DNA of 60,177 nucleotides from Proteocatella sphenisci DSM 23131 (GCF_000423525.1 NZ_AUID01000018.1:1-60177); one strand, 5' to 3'. Positions 37,938 through 48,197 are shown, counted from the first letter of the stretch. Notes: generated by a model from the letters alone, not told the origin. Translations and numbers: made by a program.

Positions 37938-39584
37938 ATGAATATGTCAAGAAGTAAGAGAATAGAAGAGATTGCAGTAGCTTTAACAGAGCAGCTAAGC
38001 GTTGCTGAAACTACAGGAGAACTGGATGCCCTTAAAAAGATGCACGAGATATTTTCAGATATGACCTATTACAAAAACAATCCTGAAGATCTTAGAACTA
38101 TTGAAGTCCCAGGTGATAAATGGGGAAGAAAGAGTCTCATGGCTCTAATGCGTGGAAAGAAATCAGACAATAAAAAAACTGTTGTAATGATAGGACATAT
38201 AGACACGGTAGGAATTTCAGATTATGGCTCATTAAAAGACTATGCGAATAAGCCTTATGAGCTGACTGAGAAATTTAAGGAGATAGACCTTCCTGAAGAA
38301 GTAAAAAAAGATCTGGAATCGGGAGAATATCTTTTTGGAAGAGGTCTTTTTGATATGAAAACAGGGGACGCCATAATTATGTCCATTATGGAAGAAATTT
38401 CACAAGATATAGAAAATTTTTCAGGAAATCTAATATTTTGCGCGGTATGTGATGAAGAAGCAAACAGTGCAGGCATGCTTTCATGTGTACCAGAGCTTGT
38501 TAAAATTCAAGAAAATGAAGGACTTGAATTTACTGCACTGCTTGATACAGACTACATGACCTCTGAGTACGAGGGTGATGAGAACAAGTATGTTTATATA
38601 GGTACGGTAGGAAAAATCATGCCATCATTTTATATAGTAGGAAAAGAGACACATGTTGGAGAATCCTTTAAAGGGATAGATCCAAACCAGATATCGGCAT
38701 CTATTATAAATAGAATAAACCTTAATGTGGAGTATTGTGACACCGTTGAAGGAGAAGTATCTCTGCCACCTATAACACTAAAGAGTAAGGACCTTAAGCC
38801 TGAATATTCATGCCAGATAGCCAAGACAGCATGCCTTTATTTCAACTATGCAACGCAGAGCTCCACTCCTGATGAAGTAATGGTGAAGATGAAAAAAGCT
38901 GCCAAGGATTCATTTCAATATACTGTAGACAGTCTCAATAACCAGTATGAAGCTTACTGCAAAATGGCTTCCAGAGATTATAAAAAATTGCCATGGGAAG
39001 CAAGATCATTTTCATATGAAGAGCTTTATTCAATGGTAAAACTGGAAATGGGTCAGGAGCTTGAAACAAAATTAAACGAATATATAAATGAACTTATTGA
39101 AAAGGAAGAATTTGACACAAGAGACAAGACTATGAAGATAGTAGAATTTGTTCACAGCTTGTGGTCGGACAGAAATCCGGCAGTAATAGTATACTTCACG
39201 CCTCCTTATTATCCTCATGTATATGTTGAGGGAAAAACAGAAAAAGAAATAAATCTTTTAAATGCAGTTGCAGATGCGGTAGAAAAAACCAAGACAGACT
39301 ACAAAGTAGTCTACAAGAAATTCTTCCCTTATATTTCAGATCTGAGCTATGGTTCGGCGCCCAAAGATCCTGTTATAATATCAGGTATTAAAAACAATAT
39401 GCCTGGATTTGGAAAGACCTATGATCTTCCCCTTGAAGACATGCAAAAGCTGGATCTTCCGGTATTAGACATTGGAAGTTTTGGAAAGGATGCTCACAAA
39501 TTTACAGAGAGAATTGAAAAAAAATACTCCTTTGAAGTAGCGCCAGAGCTTGTAGAAAGAACAATAATGAATTTACTGAAATAA
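37938..39584 (+). CDS. rocB: RocB-like M20 peptidase
   Basis: 548 residues from the ATG at 37938 (GAGGAG upstream), the length of arginine-utilisation protein RocB. Metal-site motifs: VMIGHIDTVG, GRGLFDMKTGDAI, CDEEANSAGM. A long middle domain with GKETHVGESFKGIDPNQ (a dimerisation-like insert of M20 enzymes) and a C-terminal PVLDIGSFGKDAHKFTERI containing the last His. The genetic partners of RocB in Bacillus serve arginine/ornithine use; the exact reaction is not known. It is 21 nt after the preceding M20 gene. Confidence 0.87.
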   Translation: MNMSRSKRIEEIAVALTEQLSVAETTGELDALKKMHEIFSDMTYYKNNPEDLRTIEVPGDKWGRKSLMALMRGKKSDNKKTVVMIGHIDTVGISDYGSLKDYANKPYELTEKFKEIDLPEEVKKDLESGEYLFGRGLFDMKTGDAIIMSIMEEISQDIENFSGNLIFCAVCDEEANSAGMLSCVPELVKIQENEGLEFTALLDTDYMTSEYEGDENKYVYIGTVGKIMPSFYIVGKETHVGESFKGIDPNQISASIINRINLNVEYCDTVEGEVSLPPITLKSKDLKPEYSCQIAKTACLYFNYATQSSTPDEVMVKMKKAAKDSFQYTVDSLNNQYEAYCKMASRDYKKLPWEARSFSYEELYSMVKLEMGQELETKLNEYINELIEKEEFDTRDKTMKIVEFVHSLWSDRNPAVIVYFTPPYYPHVYVEGKTEKEINLLNAVADAVEKTKTDYKVVYKKFFPYISDLSYGSAPKDPVIISGIKNNMPGFGKTYDLPLEDMQKLDLPVLDIGSFGKDAHKFTERIEKKYSFEVAPELVERTIMNLLK

Positions 39585-39596
39585 TTCAGCTCAAAG

Positions 39597-39635
39597 ATGG
39601 TTTCATTCTATTACAGGGTGAAACCATATTTTTTG
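39597..39635 (+). terminator. Terminator after rocB
   Basis: ATGGTTTCA pairs with TGAAACCAT, then ATTTTTTG. It separates the two M20 genes from the amidohydrolase-BTAD pair. Confidence 0.8.
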
Positions 39636-39706
39636 TTGTAGGAAAACATGGACAAAATGGGTAGATATGAGATAATTGAAAAAATGCACAAAGAAATGGT
39701 GGGAGA

Positions 39707-41236
39707 ATGGAAAATAAGATATTGCTTTACAATGGAAGTTTTAAAAGATTTGGAAATCAGCCATATAATTGGCTGGGAATAACAAATGGAATAATAACAG
39801 ATGCAGGTTATTCAGATACCTATAGTAGATGTATAGATGAATACACAGAAAAAGAAGATTTAGGAGGACAGCTGGTACTACCAGGATTTTATGACTGTCA
39901 TGCTCATTTTGTTCAGACAGCTACAAAATATATAAGCCTGGATTTAAATGGATGTAAAGATTATACAGATATAAAAAACAAGATTGAAGACTGGATAATT
40001 AAAAACCCAAAGACAAGTATAATAAGGGCCTTTGGACTTGAAGTATCAGATCTGGAAGAAGGATCTTATCCCACAAGAAAAATCCTTGATGGATTTACAA
40101 GAGATTATTCCATATGGATAAACAGCCGTGATTTTCACTGCAGTATGTTAAATACAAGAGCCATCCATGAACTCAAAGTACCTCTTACCATGGAGGGGAT
40201 GGAGTACTATGATAATGGAACGCCTTCAGGAAGAATATATGGCAAGGTAAATGCACTGACAAGAAAAAAAATCATACAGAGCTACACTTCCTCCGAGAGA
40301 TACAAATCAATAGTTGAACTCTCTCAAAAAATAATAAAAAAAGGAGTTACCCGTATACATGTAATGGAAGGGGGCTTTGAATTTTATGAAAATGACGCTG
40401 AGGATATGAACACTTATAAGGACAAGCTTCCAGTGGACATAAAACTTTTTTACAGCACAATAGATTTTGATAAGGTAGAAGAAATGGAGCTTGATTTTAT
40501 AGGAGGAGATGTATATCTAGATGGATCATTCACCTCTAAAAGTGCTGCAATAACTGATAATTATCAAGGACTGGACACTAATGGCGAACTTTATTTCACG
40601 CAGGAGGAAATAAAGGAATTCATATTAAAAAGTTATGAAAAAAACCTTAATACCACCATGCATGCAGTAGGAGAAAGGGCGCTTGAATGCCTTATATGTG
40701 CACATGAATATGCTGCATCAAAATATCCTCTAAGCAGGCTTAGACACAGAGTAGAGCATGCCGAGCTTTCTTCTGATTCACAGATAGATAGAGCCTCTAA
40801 ACTGGGACTTATATTTTCCATGCAGCCGGCATATGAATATATGTATGGCGGACCAGGAAGGATGTATGAATCCAGACTTGGACAGAGGTACAAAAATACC
40901 AATCAGTTCAGGAAGCTCATAGACAAAGGAATAATAATTTGTGGGGGTTCAGACAGCGACCTTACACCAATAGACCCACTTCTGGGCATACACTCAGCAG
41001 TGAACCATCCGGTAGCTGAAAATGCAGTATCAGTGGAAGAAGCAGTAAAGTTTTTCACATTAAATGCAGCCTTCTCAGTAAAAGAAGAATCTAAAAAAGG
41101 CAGTATAGAAATAGGGAAAACGGCAGACCTTGTTATACTCGACAAAGACATATTTGAGATTGACCCAGAAACAATAATTTCTGCAAAAGTAGCAGCTACA
41201 ATAAAAAATGGATTTATCCTATACAGAAATTTTTAG
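39707..41236 (+). CDS. YtcJ-like amidohydrolase (metal-dependent)
   Basis: 509 residues of the amidohydrolase superfamily (amidohydrolase_3). Metal-site residues: LPGFYDCHAHF (HxH), HAVGERALECL, HRVEHAELS, and the late Asp in GGSDSDLTPIDPL. N- and C-terminal beta sandwich present. Members deacylate or deaminate small amides such as N-formyl or N-acyl amino acids; the substrate is unknown. GGTGGGAG precedes the ATG. It is 11 nt before the BTAD regulator gene, suggesting a two-gene unit. Confidence 0.85.
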   Translation: MENKILLYNGSFKRFGNQPYNWLGITNGIITDAGYSDTYSRCIDEYTEKEDLGGQLVLPGFYDCHAHFVQTATKYISLDLNGCKDYTDIKNKIEDWIIKNPKTSIIRAFGLEVSDLEEGSYPTRKILDGFTRDYSIWINSRDFHCSMLNTRAIHELKVPLTMEGMEYYDNGTPSGRIYGKVNALTRKKIIQSYTSSERYKSIVELSQKIIKKGVTRIHVMEGGFEFYENDAEDMNTYKDKLPVDIKLFYSTIDFDKVEEMELDFIGGDVYLDGSFTSKSAAITDNYQGLDTNGELYFTQEEIKEFILKSYEKNLNTTMHAVGERALECLICAHEYAASKYPLSRLRHRVEHAELSSDSQIDRASKLGLIFSMQPAYEYMYGGPGRMYESRLGQRYKNTNQFRKLIDKGIIICGGSDSDLTPIDPLLGIHSAVNHPVAENAVSVEEAVKFFTLNAAFSVKEESKKGSIEIGKTADLVILDKDIFEIDPETIISAKVAATIKNGFILYRNF

Positions 41237-41247
41237 AAGGAGAAAAA

Positions 41248-42417
41248 ATGGATATGTTAAATATCAAATTGATGGGAAGTTTTTCTATAAATCATGGAAA
41301 AGAAGAACTTCTCTCAAAACTAAGTTCAAAATCAGCAGCTATAATAGCCATACTTATTTGTAATGACAACAATAAGATGGCAAGAGACAAACTCTCGTCG
41401 ACTTTATGGGCAGACAGCTTCGAAACATCAAACTACAATTTAAGATATAATCTTTGGAATATAAAAAAAGTAATTCCCAGTGATGAATCAGGAAATGAAT
41501 TTATAGTGAGTACAAAAGAGTACTGTTTTATAAATCCAAAGTATATATTTGAATGCGATCTCAAAGTATTAGAAGATATAGATGCACAGGAAATAGATAA
41601 AGAAAACCCTAAAACAATAGACAAACTTATTTATGCAAGAGAACATATCAAGGGAGATTTTTTGGATCAGTTTTATATAAAAGACAGCGACGATTTTAAT
41701 GAATGGGTACTTTTTCAAAGGGCCAGATATCAAAAAAAATATATACAGTCTCTTAATTCGCTTTTGGACTATTATACAAATGAAGGTATATATGAAAAGG
41801 CGATTGAAATACTTGAAGATATTCTCAGGGTAAATCCCTATGAGGAAGAAGCCTCTTTCAGGCTTATGAAGCTCCATATAGAAAAGAACGAAAGGCACCT
41901 TGCAATAATCCAGTACAGAAAATGTTACAATACACTAAGGCAAGAACTAAATATATCTCCACAGAAAAAAATAAGAGATTTATATATGACACTTGTAGAT
42001 TCAGAAGCAGAATCAGATAAGACTCGTAAAGAGAATGTTGTCATTAGAATAAATGAATATGCAGATCCAGGCTGTGAATATATACTGATGAGTGAGCTAT
42101 CAGAGAGACTATTGGAGATATCCAAAAGAAATCAGATAGGTGGAGCCTGCAAAAGATACTGGATGGATATATCAGAAATACAGCCAAGAGTCCTGGATTA
42201 CATAGAAATGGATTACAAGATAACGACCATCAAGGACATAAGGCTTTATAATTCCCTCAAGAACATACTTTCTTATCTTTCTAATGAAAAAAACATTCAA
42301 ATACTTGTAGCAAACCATGAAAAAATAGACTGTAAATCCAGGCAATTTCTGGGAATAGTGGAAAATAGTAATGTGGCATCGGTTCAATATCTGGAATACA
42401 GCAACGTTATAGTTTAA
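41248..42417 (+). CDS. BTAD (SARP-like) transcription regulator with unknown C-terminal domain
   Basis: 389 residues. N-terminus is a winged-helix-like DNA-binding domain (about 1-95; LNIKLMGSFSINHGKEEL... RYNLWNIKKVIP) followed by the bacterial transcriptional activation domain with tetratricopeptide helices (about 120-255; YEKAIEILEDILRVNPYEEEA). The C-terminal 130 residues match no family I recognise and no Walker motifs are seen. It is thus not an AfsR-type ATPase. It lies just after the amidohydrolase and before the AGCS symporter and is the natural regulator of this catabolic cluster. AGAAGGAG precedes the ATG. Confidence 0.78.
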   Translation: MDMLNIKLMGSFSINHGKEELLSKLSSKSAAIIAILICNDNNKMARDKLSSTLWADSFETSNYNLRYNLWNIKKVIPSDESGNEFIVSTKEYCFINPKYIFECDLKVLEDIDAQEIDKENPKTIDKLIYAREHIKGDFLDQFYIKDSDDFNEWVLFQRARYQKKYIQSLNSLLDYYTNEGIYEKAIEILEDILRVNPYEEEASFRLMKLHIEKNERHLAIIQYRKCYNTLRQELNISPQKKIRDLYMTLVDSEAESDKTRKENVVIRINEYADPGCEYILMSELSERLLEISKRNQIGGACKRYWMDISEIQPRVLDYIEMDYKITTIKDIRLYNSLKNILSYLSNEKNIQILVANHEKIDCKSRQFLGIVENSNVASVQYLEYSNVIV

Positions 42418-42570
42418 ATTTTGTTTAAATATTAAAAAGAGAAAGAGGATAAATTCAGAAAATTGTTTTTATTTAGCATTATTCAAACATTATAAAAACG
42501 GGTAAATAATATAATAGACTTAGTTATCATTTATACGTTTATTTATTATAAGAAACAGGAGGTAATGTGT

Positions 42571-43965
42571 ATGAGTGCAATAGCAAATGTACTTGTCAGT
42601 TTTTCAAACTGGATGTGGGGAACTCCCATGCTGCTTCTTTTGGCAGGTGGAGGAATTTATCTTACAATAAGACTTGGTTTCTTTCAGTTTGTGCATCTTG
42701 GATACATATGGAAGCAGACTTTTGGAAAGATGTTCCATAAATCTGATGACAAAGATGCCATATCGCCATTTCAGGCAGCGACGGCAGCCCTTGCGTCTAC
42801 AATAGGGGCATCCAACATAGTTGGAGTTCCGGTTGCTATAGCTTTTGGAGGACCGGGAGCAGTATTTTGGATGTGGGTAATAGCACTTATAGGTTCGGCT
42901 TCAAAATTCTCAGAAATCGTACTTGGTATAAAATACAGAGAAAAAAATGAAGCAGGAGAATATGCCGGAGGACCTACGTATTATCTGGCAAAAGGATTTA
43001 AAAACAAGAAACTTGGTAAATTTTTAGGTATGTGGTTTGCTTTCTTTCTTATGATAGAGCTTATACCTTCTGTAGCAACTCAGGCAGTATCAGCAGTTCA
43101 AACAGCAGGAACCATAGGGATTCCGCCTCTGGTTACTGGTATAGGAATGGCAATTATAGTATTTATAGTTGTATTTGGCGGAATCAAAAGAATCACTCAG
43201 GTAACTGAAAAACTGGTTCCACTTATGGCACTCGTTTACATTGCGGGAGCGCTTATTATAATATTTGCAAATATCACAGCACTTCCAGGCGTAATAGCTC
43301 TTATATTCAAGAGTGCTTTTAGTCCAGTTGCAGCAACTGGTGGTTTTGCCGGTTCATCAGTAGCCTTAGCGCTTAGATGGGGAGCTGCAAGAGGAACATA
43401 CTCAAATGAGGCTGGAATGGGTACAGCGCCTATAGCTCATGCTACGGCTGAGACAGACCATCCTGTTCGTCAGGCTTTCTGGGGTATATTTGAGATAACA
43501 GTAGATACACTTATGGTTTGTTCAGTAACAGCATTTGTGGTTCTTATAACTGGAATGTGGGAAACTGTACCTTCAGCTGAAGCAGCTTCTATACCAGCGC
43601 TCGCGTTTGGTCAGATGTTTGGGCCTGCAGGAGGAATAATAGTTACAGTATCCATACTCTTATTCGTTCTTTCAACAGTTATAGTACTTGTATTCTACGG
43701 AGAAAAACAGGCGGAATTTCTGTTTGGATACAAATTTGCAAAAGCTTGGAAATATGTATATGTAGTTTCAATACTTCTTGGAGTATTTGGTGGTATAGAA
43801 TTCCTTTACCAGTTCCTTGACTTCTTCCTTGCAATGATAATTCTACCTAACATGCTTGCACTTATCGTTATGAGCAAAGAAGTAGTAGAGCTTAAGGATG
43901 AATTCTTTACAAGTGAAAAATATTATCTTAAGGATATAAAAAAAGATTCAAAAAAAGCTAAATAA
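42571..43965 (+). CDS. AGCS family alanine/glycine:cation symporter
   Basis: 464 residues with about ten membrane helices. Family signatures: FQAATAALASTIGASNIVGV, YFKGGPTYYL-type AGGPTYYLAKGF, RGTYSNEAGMGTAPIAHATA. It imports alanine, glycine or a similar small amino acid with Na+ or H+. AGGAGGT is 7 nt before the ATG at 42571; an ATG at 42565 overlaps that site. It follows the BTAD gene by 153 nt with its own AT-rich upstream region. Confidence 0.93.
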   Translation: MSAIANVLVSFSNWMWGTPMLLLLAGGGIYLTIRLGFFQFVHLGYIWKQTFGKMFHKSDDKDAISPFQAATAALASTIGASNIVGVPVAIAFGGPGAVFWMWVIALIGSASKFSEIVLGIKYREKNEAGEYAGGPTYYLAKGFKNKKLGKFLGMWFAFFLMIELIPSVATQAVSAVQTAGTIGIPPLVTGIGMAIIVFIVVFGGIKRITQVTEKLVPLMALVYIAGALIIIFANITALPGVIALIFKSAFSPVAATGGFAGSSVALALRWGAARGTYSNEAGMGTAPIAHATAETDHPVRQAFWGIFEITVDTLMVCSVTAFVVLITGMWETVPSAEAASIPALAFGQMFGPAGGIIVTVSILLFVLSTVIVLVFYGEKQAEFLFGYKFAKAWKYVYVVSILLGVFGGIEFLYQFLDFFLAMIILPNMLALIVMSKEVVELKDEFFTSEKYYLKDIKKDSKKAK

Positions 43966-44004
43966 ATAGTAAAATTATAAATAAACACCACACCCCTCAA
44001 ATAG

Positions 44005-44043
44005 AAAAACAGGTCAAAGGATTAAATTCCAGGCCTGTTTTTT
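44005..44043 (+). terminator. Terminator after the AGCS gene
   Basis: AAAACAGG pairs with CCTGTTTTTT around a long loop that may itself form a small hairpin. Confidence 0.7.
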
Positions 44044-44147
44044 ACTTCGTTAGAATTATATTTTCAAAATAAGATATATATAATCAAATATGGATATATA
44101 TATACTAATGAATATATTGAAAATATATCAATAATGGGGGGTATTAA

Positions 44148-46280
44148 ATGAAATCAGGGGAAATTATTAAAGAAAAAGAAAGACTCATGGCAAATCAGAA
44201 CTACTGTATAGAACTTTGTGACAAAATGTTTAATATTACACAATTTGAAATCATAAAAATACTGGAAGATCTTGTTGAATTTTCAAGAAAAAACAAACTT
44301 GATTTTGCACATCCATGGTTTTTATATAAGATGGGATGCTGTTTTTACAGATGCTCAGATATAGAAAAATCGATAGATCTGCTTGAAGAATCATATGTAA
44401 TTTTTGAAGACAATAATGATACAAGAGGGATGTTAAATACATCCGTAGCCCTCATATCTGTATATTCATGTTGTTTTAATTTTGAAAAAGCAGTTGAAAT
44501 AAGTCTGAGAACCATGGATTTTGCTACAGAAATAAAAGATTACGAAGCATTGAGCGTATTGAAAGCTGATATTGTTGGTATGTATATAGATATGGAGGAT
44601 TATGAACAGGCCATATACATATCTCAAGAACTTGAGAGCATGTCATACGTAGGCAGTATGAGCAATGATTTTATAATAAATCTTAACAGGGCCATATGTG
44701 AGAGACATAATGAAAATACTGTAGAAGCTCAAAAGTACCTTGAAAGAGCGGAAGTTTTATTAAATGAAAAAAACAATGCCTTAAGATACATGTTGCTTCA
44801 AGAAAAAGCTAATCTTATGAAATTAAGAGGAATGTATCATGAAGCTGCTATAGTTTATGAAGAAGCTGCAAATCTCGCTGAAAGATATGGTTTTACCTTA
44901 GACCAGGCCGAAGTATTGTTGGACTGGATGGATATGGATATAAGACGGCGAAGATATGAATCTGCGGGCAACAAGGCGGAAGAAATTATCTCTCTGATTG
45001 GAAATAATAAAAATTGCAAACTAAAAAGAAAGCTCTATTTTCAGATGAGTACTGTGTTCAAGGCGCTTGGAAATTCGCAAAAGGCTCTTTTTTATCTTGA
45101 AAAGTACATGGAAAAAGACAAAAAAATATCAGAAGCACTCAAGTCTCCCAATATGAAGGAACTTGAACTTAAAAGAGCAACGGATAAGGCTCAGATATAC
45201 ATGACCCTGTGTATACAAAAGGACCAGCTTTATGATTCATTGGGAAGGATAATGTCAAGTCTTAATGAAGAAGGAATATTCGCAGTCATAGCACAAGAAA
45301 TACAAAATATATGCAATCCAGATATTATTCAGATTGTAAGTTATGATGAGTCTGACTCAAATTATGAATATAAGATATCTTTTGAAAAAGGAAAAAATAT
45401 GAAGGTGGAAAACCTATCCGTGGAAAGTAATACTTTTTCAGGATACTGCATAAGAAATGATCGCGAGATCTTTATAAATAATATGGAAAATGAATATTCA
45501 AGATATATAAGTAATTTTGATGATTATATAGAAAATGTAAGTAAGCTTCAGACTGGGTCAGATGCAGAGTCATCAGAACATATTCCTCAGTCTGCAATAT
45601 TTGTTCCGGTAAGATTCAGGGGAAAAGTAAGAGGAGTTATAAGTGTTCAGTCTTTTTCAAAAGACGCATTTACTCCTGAAGATCTGAGTTTTCTAAAAGT
45701 AATAGCAGAATATTCAGGAATAGCACTGAATAATGCATCAAACTATAAAAAACTCGAGAATTCGGCAAATTATGATTTTCTTACAAGTCTTATGACTAGA
45801 AGCTCCATTTTAAAAACAGGAAAAGAAATCTATGATGAGGTAAATAATAACAGGTCAAGTGATGGATTGTTTATACTTATGATAGACATAGATGATTTTA
45901 AAAAAGTAAATGATAACTATGGTCATACTGTGGGAGATATAGTAATTAAAAAGGTAGCTGATATAATAAGCTACTCAGTAAGATCAAATGATAAGGCGGG
46001 AAGATATGGGGGAGAAGAATTTATTGTTCTTATGAATGATGCAAGAAGACAAGTTGCGATTGAAGTTGCTCAGAGGATAAGAAGTAATATAAAAAATAAT
46101 TCACAAACTACTATAAGACCAGGAATAGAAATAAATGTTACTGTAAGTGTGGGTATATCAGGGACTATATTAAGAGAAAAAACTATTGATCAGCTTATAG
46201 AAGAAGCAGACATAGCTCTTTACAAGGCTAAATCAGAAGGCAAGGATAAAGTGGCAGAATTTATTAATGAACACGAATAA
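44148..46280 (+). CDS. Diguanylate cyclase with TPR and GAF domains
   Basis: 710 residues, cytoplasmic. Residues about 45-340 form tetratricopeptide repeats (LAERYGFTLDQAEVLLDWMD, KALGNSQKALFYLEKYMEKD). About 365-530 is a GAF domain (SAIFVPVRFRGKVRGVISVQ). About 545-705 is a GGDEF cyclase with intact active motif RYGGEEF (near 618-624) and the substrate-binding MIDIDDFKKVNDNYGH. There is no clear RxxD inhibitory site in the ten residues before it. It would make c-di-GMP in response to a ligand or partner sensed by the GAF/TPR part. It is monocistronic between terminators. Confidence 0.88.
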   Translation: MKSGEIIKEKERLMANQNYCIELCDKMFNITQFEIIKILEDLVEFSRKNKLDFAHPWFLYKMGCCFYRCSDIEKSIDLLEESYVIFEDNNDTRGMLNTSVALISVYSCCFNFEKAVEISLRTMDFATEIKDYEALSVLKADIVGMYIDMEDYEQAIYISQELESMSYVGSMSNDFIINLNRAICERHNENTVEAQKYLERAEVLLNEKNNALRYMLLQEKANLMKLRGMYHEAAIVYEEAANLAERYGFTLDQAEVLLDWMDMDIRRRRYESAGNKAEEIISLIGNNKNCKLKRKLYFQMSTVFKALGNSQKALFYLEKYMEKDKKISEALKSPNMKELELKRATDKAQIYMTLCIQKDQLYDSLGRIMSSLNEEGIFAVIAQEIQNICNPDIIQIVSYDESDSNYEYKISFEKGKNMKVENLSVESNTFSGYCIRNDREIFINNMENEYSRYISNFDDYIENVSKLQTGSDAESSEHIPQSAIFVPVRFRGKVRGVISVQSFSKDAFTPEDLSFLKVIAEYSGIALNNASNYKKLENSANYDFLTSLMTRSSILKTGKEIYDEVNNNRSSDGLFILMIDIDDFKKVNDNYGHTVGDIVIKKVADIISYSVRSNDKAGRYGGEEFIVLMNDARRQVAIEVAQRIRSNIKNNSQTTIRPGIEINVTVSVGISGTILREKTIDQLIEEADIALYKAKSEGKDKVAEFINEHE

Positions 46281-46284
46281 TTTT

Positions 46285-46330
46285 AAAAAAACCACAGAAA
46301 AATTTGTTTTTAATTTTTCTGTGGTTTTTT
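46285..46330. terminator. Bidirectional terminator
   Basis: AAAAAAACCACAGAAAAATT pairs with AATTTTTCTGTGGTTTTTT. It separates the convergent cyclase gene and PTS enzyme I gene. Confidence 0.9.
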
Positions 46331-46338
46331 ATATTTTC

Positions 46339-48054
46339 CTATAAAGGATTTTCAGATATGGAATTTTGGGCTATAAAGAATTTAATATCATCGGATGTCT
46401 TTATTTTGAGAACTTTTTCAGACATCAAGCGCATTTTTTCATAAGAGAGTCTCGAAATAAGTTTTCTTGCTCTTAGCATAGAGCTTGCACTCATAGAAAA
46501 TTCATCAAGACCCATTCCTAGATAAAGCGGAATAAGACGACTGTCGCCAGCAGTTTCTCCACACATTCCACACCATATCCCGTTATCGTGTGCTACATCT
46601 ATAACATTTTTTATAAGTCTCAGTACTGCCGGATTGAATGGATTGTAGAGTCCTGCTATTTTTTCGTTCATCCTGTCAACTGCGCAGGTGTATTGTATAA
46701 GATCGTTTGTGCCAATGCTGAAAAAATCGACTTCATCGGCTATAAGATCAGCAGCGATTGCAGCTGAAGGAATTTCAATCATAATGCCTTTTTCAAATTC
46801 AGAGCAGTATTTTATGCCTTCTGCATCAAGTTCTTGTATGCACTCTTCAAGTATGAGATTTGCAGCTCTTACTTCTTCGACACATGATATCATGGGATAC
46901 ATTATTCGAAGCTTCCCATATATACTGGCTCTGAGCAGAGCCCTCAGCTGTACTTTGAAAATTTCTGGTCTGTCTAGAAAAATCCTCATTGCGCGGTATC
47001 CAAGAAAGGGATTAGCTTCTTCTGGTATACTAAGATATGGAAGATTTTTGTCACCCCCTATATCAAGTGTACGTATTATTACAGGCCTGTTTCCCATGGT
47101 TTCAAGCACTATTTTGTAGGCTTCAAACTGTTCGTCTTCACTGGGAAAGCCGGCTCTGTCCATGTAAAGAAACTCTGTACGGTAAAGCCCTATGCCTTCA
47201 GCTCCGTATTCGTCTGCTCTTTTTGCATCTGAAGGAATTCCTATATTTGCACATATTTGCACTCTGTGCCCATCTGCGGAAATAGAACTGTGATCTTTGA
47301 ATATGCACAGCAGATCTTTTTCTTTTTGAAGCTGTAAATTTTTTTTAGAGTATTTTTGTATGGTCTTAGGGTCTGGATTTATAATTATAGTGCCCTCTGC
47401 TCCATCAAAACATAAAGTATCGCCGTCTTGAACGAGTGAGCTTATATTTCCAAGTCCAAGTACTGCGGGTATTTCAAGGGATCTGGCCATAATTGCTGCA
47501 TGAGATGTCCTTCCCCCTATGTCTGTAAGAAAGCCAAGTACCAGATTTTTTTTCATCTGAGCAGTATCTGAAGGAGTGATATCATGTGCCACTATGACAA
47601 CGGGTTCTTTTATAGAGCGAAGAGAATGGATCTCTCTTCCAAGCATATTCATGATAAGCCTGTAGCCTATATCTGTTATATCTTCTGAACGTTCCTTCAT
47701 ATATTCATTTTTCATTCCTCGAAACATATCTGCAAAAAATCGAATTGTTTCATCGGCTGCGGATACTGCATCTTGCTTACCCTCTTCTATTTTAAGTCTG
47801 ATTTCATTTAGAAATTCAATATCTTCAAGCATCATTATATGGGAGTCAAGAATCTTGATCATTTCAGGATCTGAATCAGACTGTATATTTTTAAGTTGAA
47901 ATATGGATTTTTCTATGGCATCTTCAAGAACTTTAATATGAGGCTTAATCTCTGAGTCTGAAATTACAGTTCTCATTATAACGGGGATTTCTTTTTTTAG
48001 AAGAAGCACTTTACCAATTGCGATCCCATCGGAAGCGGCTATACCTGTCATCAT
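46339..48054 (-). CDS. ptsI: PTS phosphoenolpyruvate-protein phosphotransferase (enzyme I)
   Basis: First enzyme of the sugar phosphotransferase system: it moves phosphate from PEP to HPr. 571 residues: N-domain with helical HPr-binding part, swivel domain with phospho-His185 in GGRTSHAAIMARS, C-domain TIM barrel with RTEFLYMDR, IGTNDLIQYT and the catalytic Cys region WCGMCGETAGD. AAGGAGAT precedes the ATG. Unlike most loci, no ptsH, crh or enzyme II is adjacent, so HPr must be encoded elsewhere. Confidence 0.95.
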   Translation of the reverse strand: MMTGIAASDGIAIGKVLLLKKEIPVIMRTVISDSEIKPHIKVLEDAIEKSIFQLKNIQSDSDPEMIKILDSHIMMLEDIEFLNEIRLKIEEGKQDAVSAADETIRFFADMFRGMKNEYMKERSEDITDIGYRLIMNMLGREIHSLRSIKEPVVIVAHDITPSDTAQMKKNLVLGFLTDIGGRTSHAAIMARSLEIPAVLGLGNISSLVQDGDTLCFDGAEGTIIINPDPKTIQKYSKKNLQLQKEKDLLCIFKDHSSISADGHRVQICANIGIPSDAKRADEYGAEGIGLYRTEFLYMDRAGFPSEDEQFEAYKIVLETMGNRPVIIRTLDIGGDKNLPYLSIPEEANPFLGYRAMRIFLDRPEIFKVQLRALLRASIYGKLRIMYPMISCVEEVRAANLILEECIQELDAEGIKYCSEFEKGIMIEIPSAAIAADLIADEVDFFSIGTNDLIQYTCAVDRMNEKIAGLYNPFNPAVLRLIKNVIDVAHDNGIWCGMCGETAGDSRLIPLYLGMGLDEFSMSASSMLRARKLISRLSYEKMRLMSEKVLKIKTSDDIKFFIAQNSISENPL

Positions 48055-48168
48055 ATATTATCTCCTTAATTTTACAACTTTTGTGAAACTATATTACTAT
48101 TATTTTAAAGTAAAAATACCATTTAAACAATGTTTTTTTGAGATATAGACAGTAAACGATTTCCTTGT

Positions 48169-48197
48169 TTGACAACAGCTAGCACTGAGGATATAAT
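48169..48197 (+). promoter_or_regulatory. Perfect sigma-A promoter of the FAD oxidoreductase gene
   Basis: TTGACA (48169-48174), 17-nt spacer, TATAAT (48192-48197). A full consensus match is strong for this genome and suggests high or simple constitutive expression. Confidence 0.92.

Noticed and set aside
39648-39782. Small open frame (44 codons) starting after TAGGA, overlapping the amidohydrolase start
   Set aside because: It overlaps the real gene out of frame, has no recognisable product and the amidohydrolase has its own good ribosome site.
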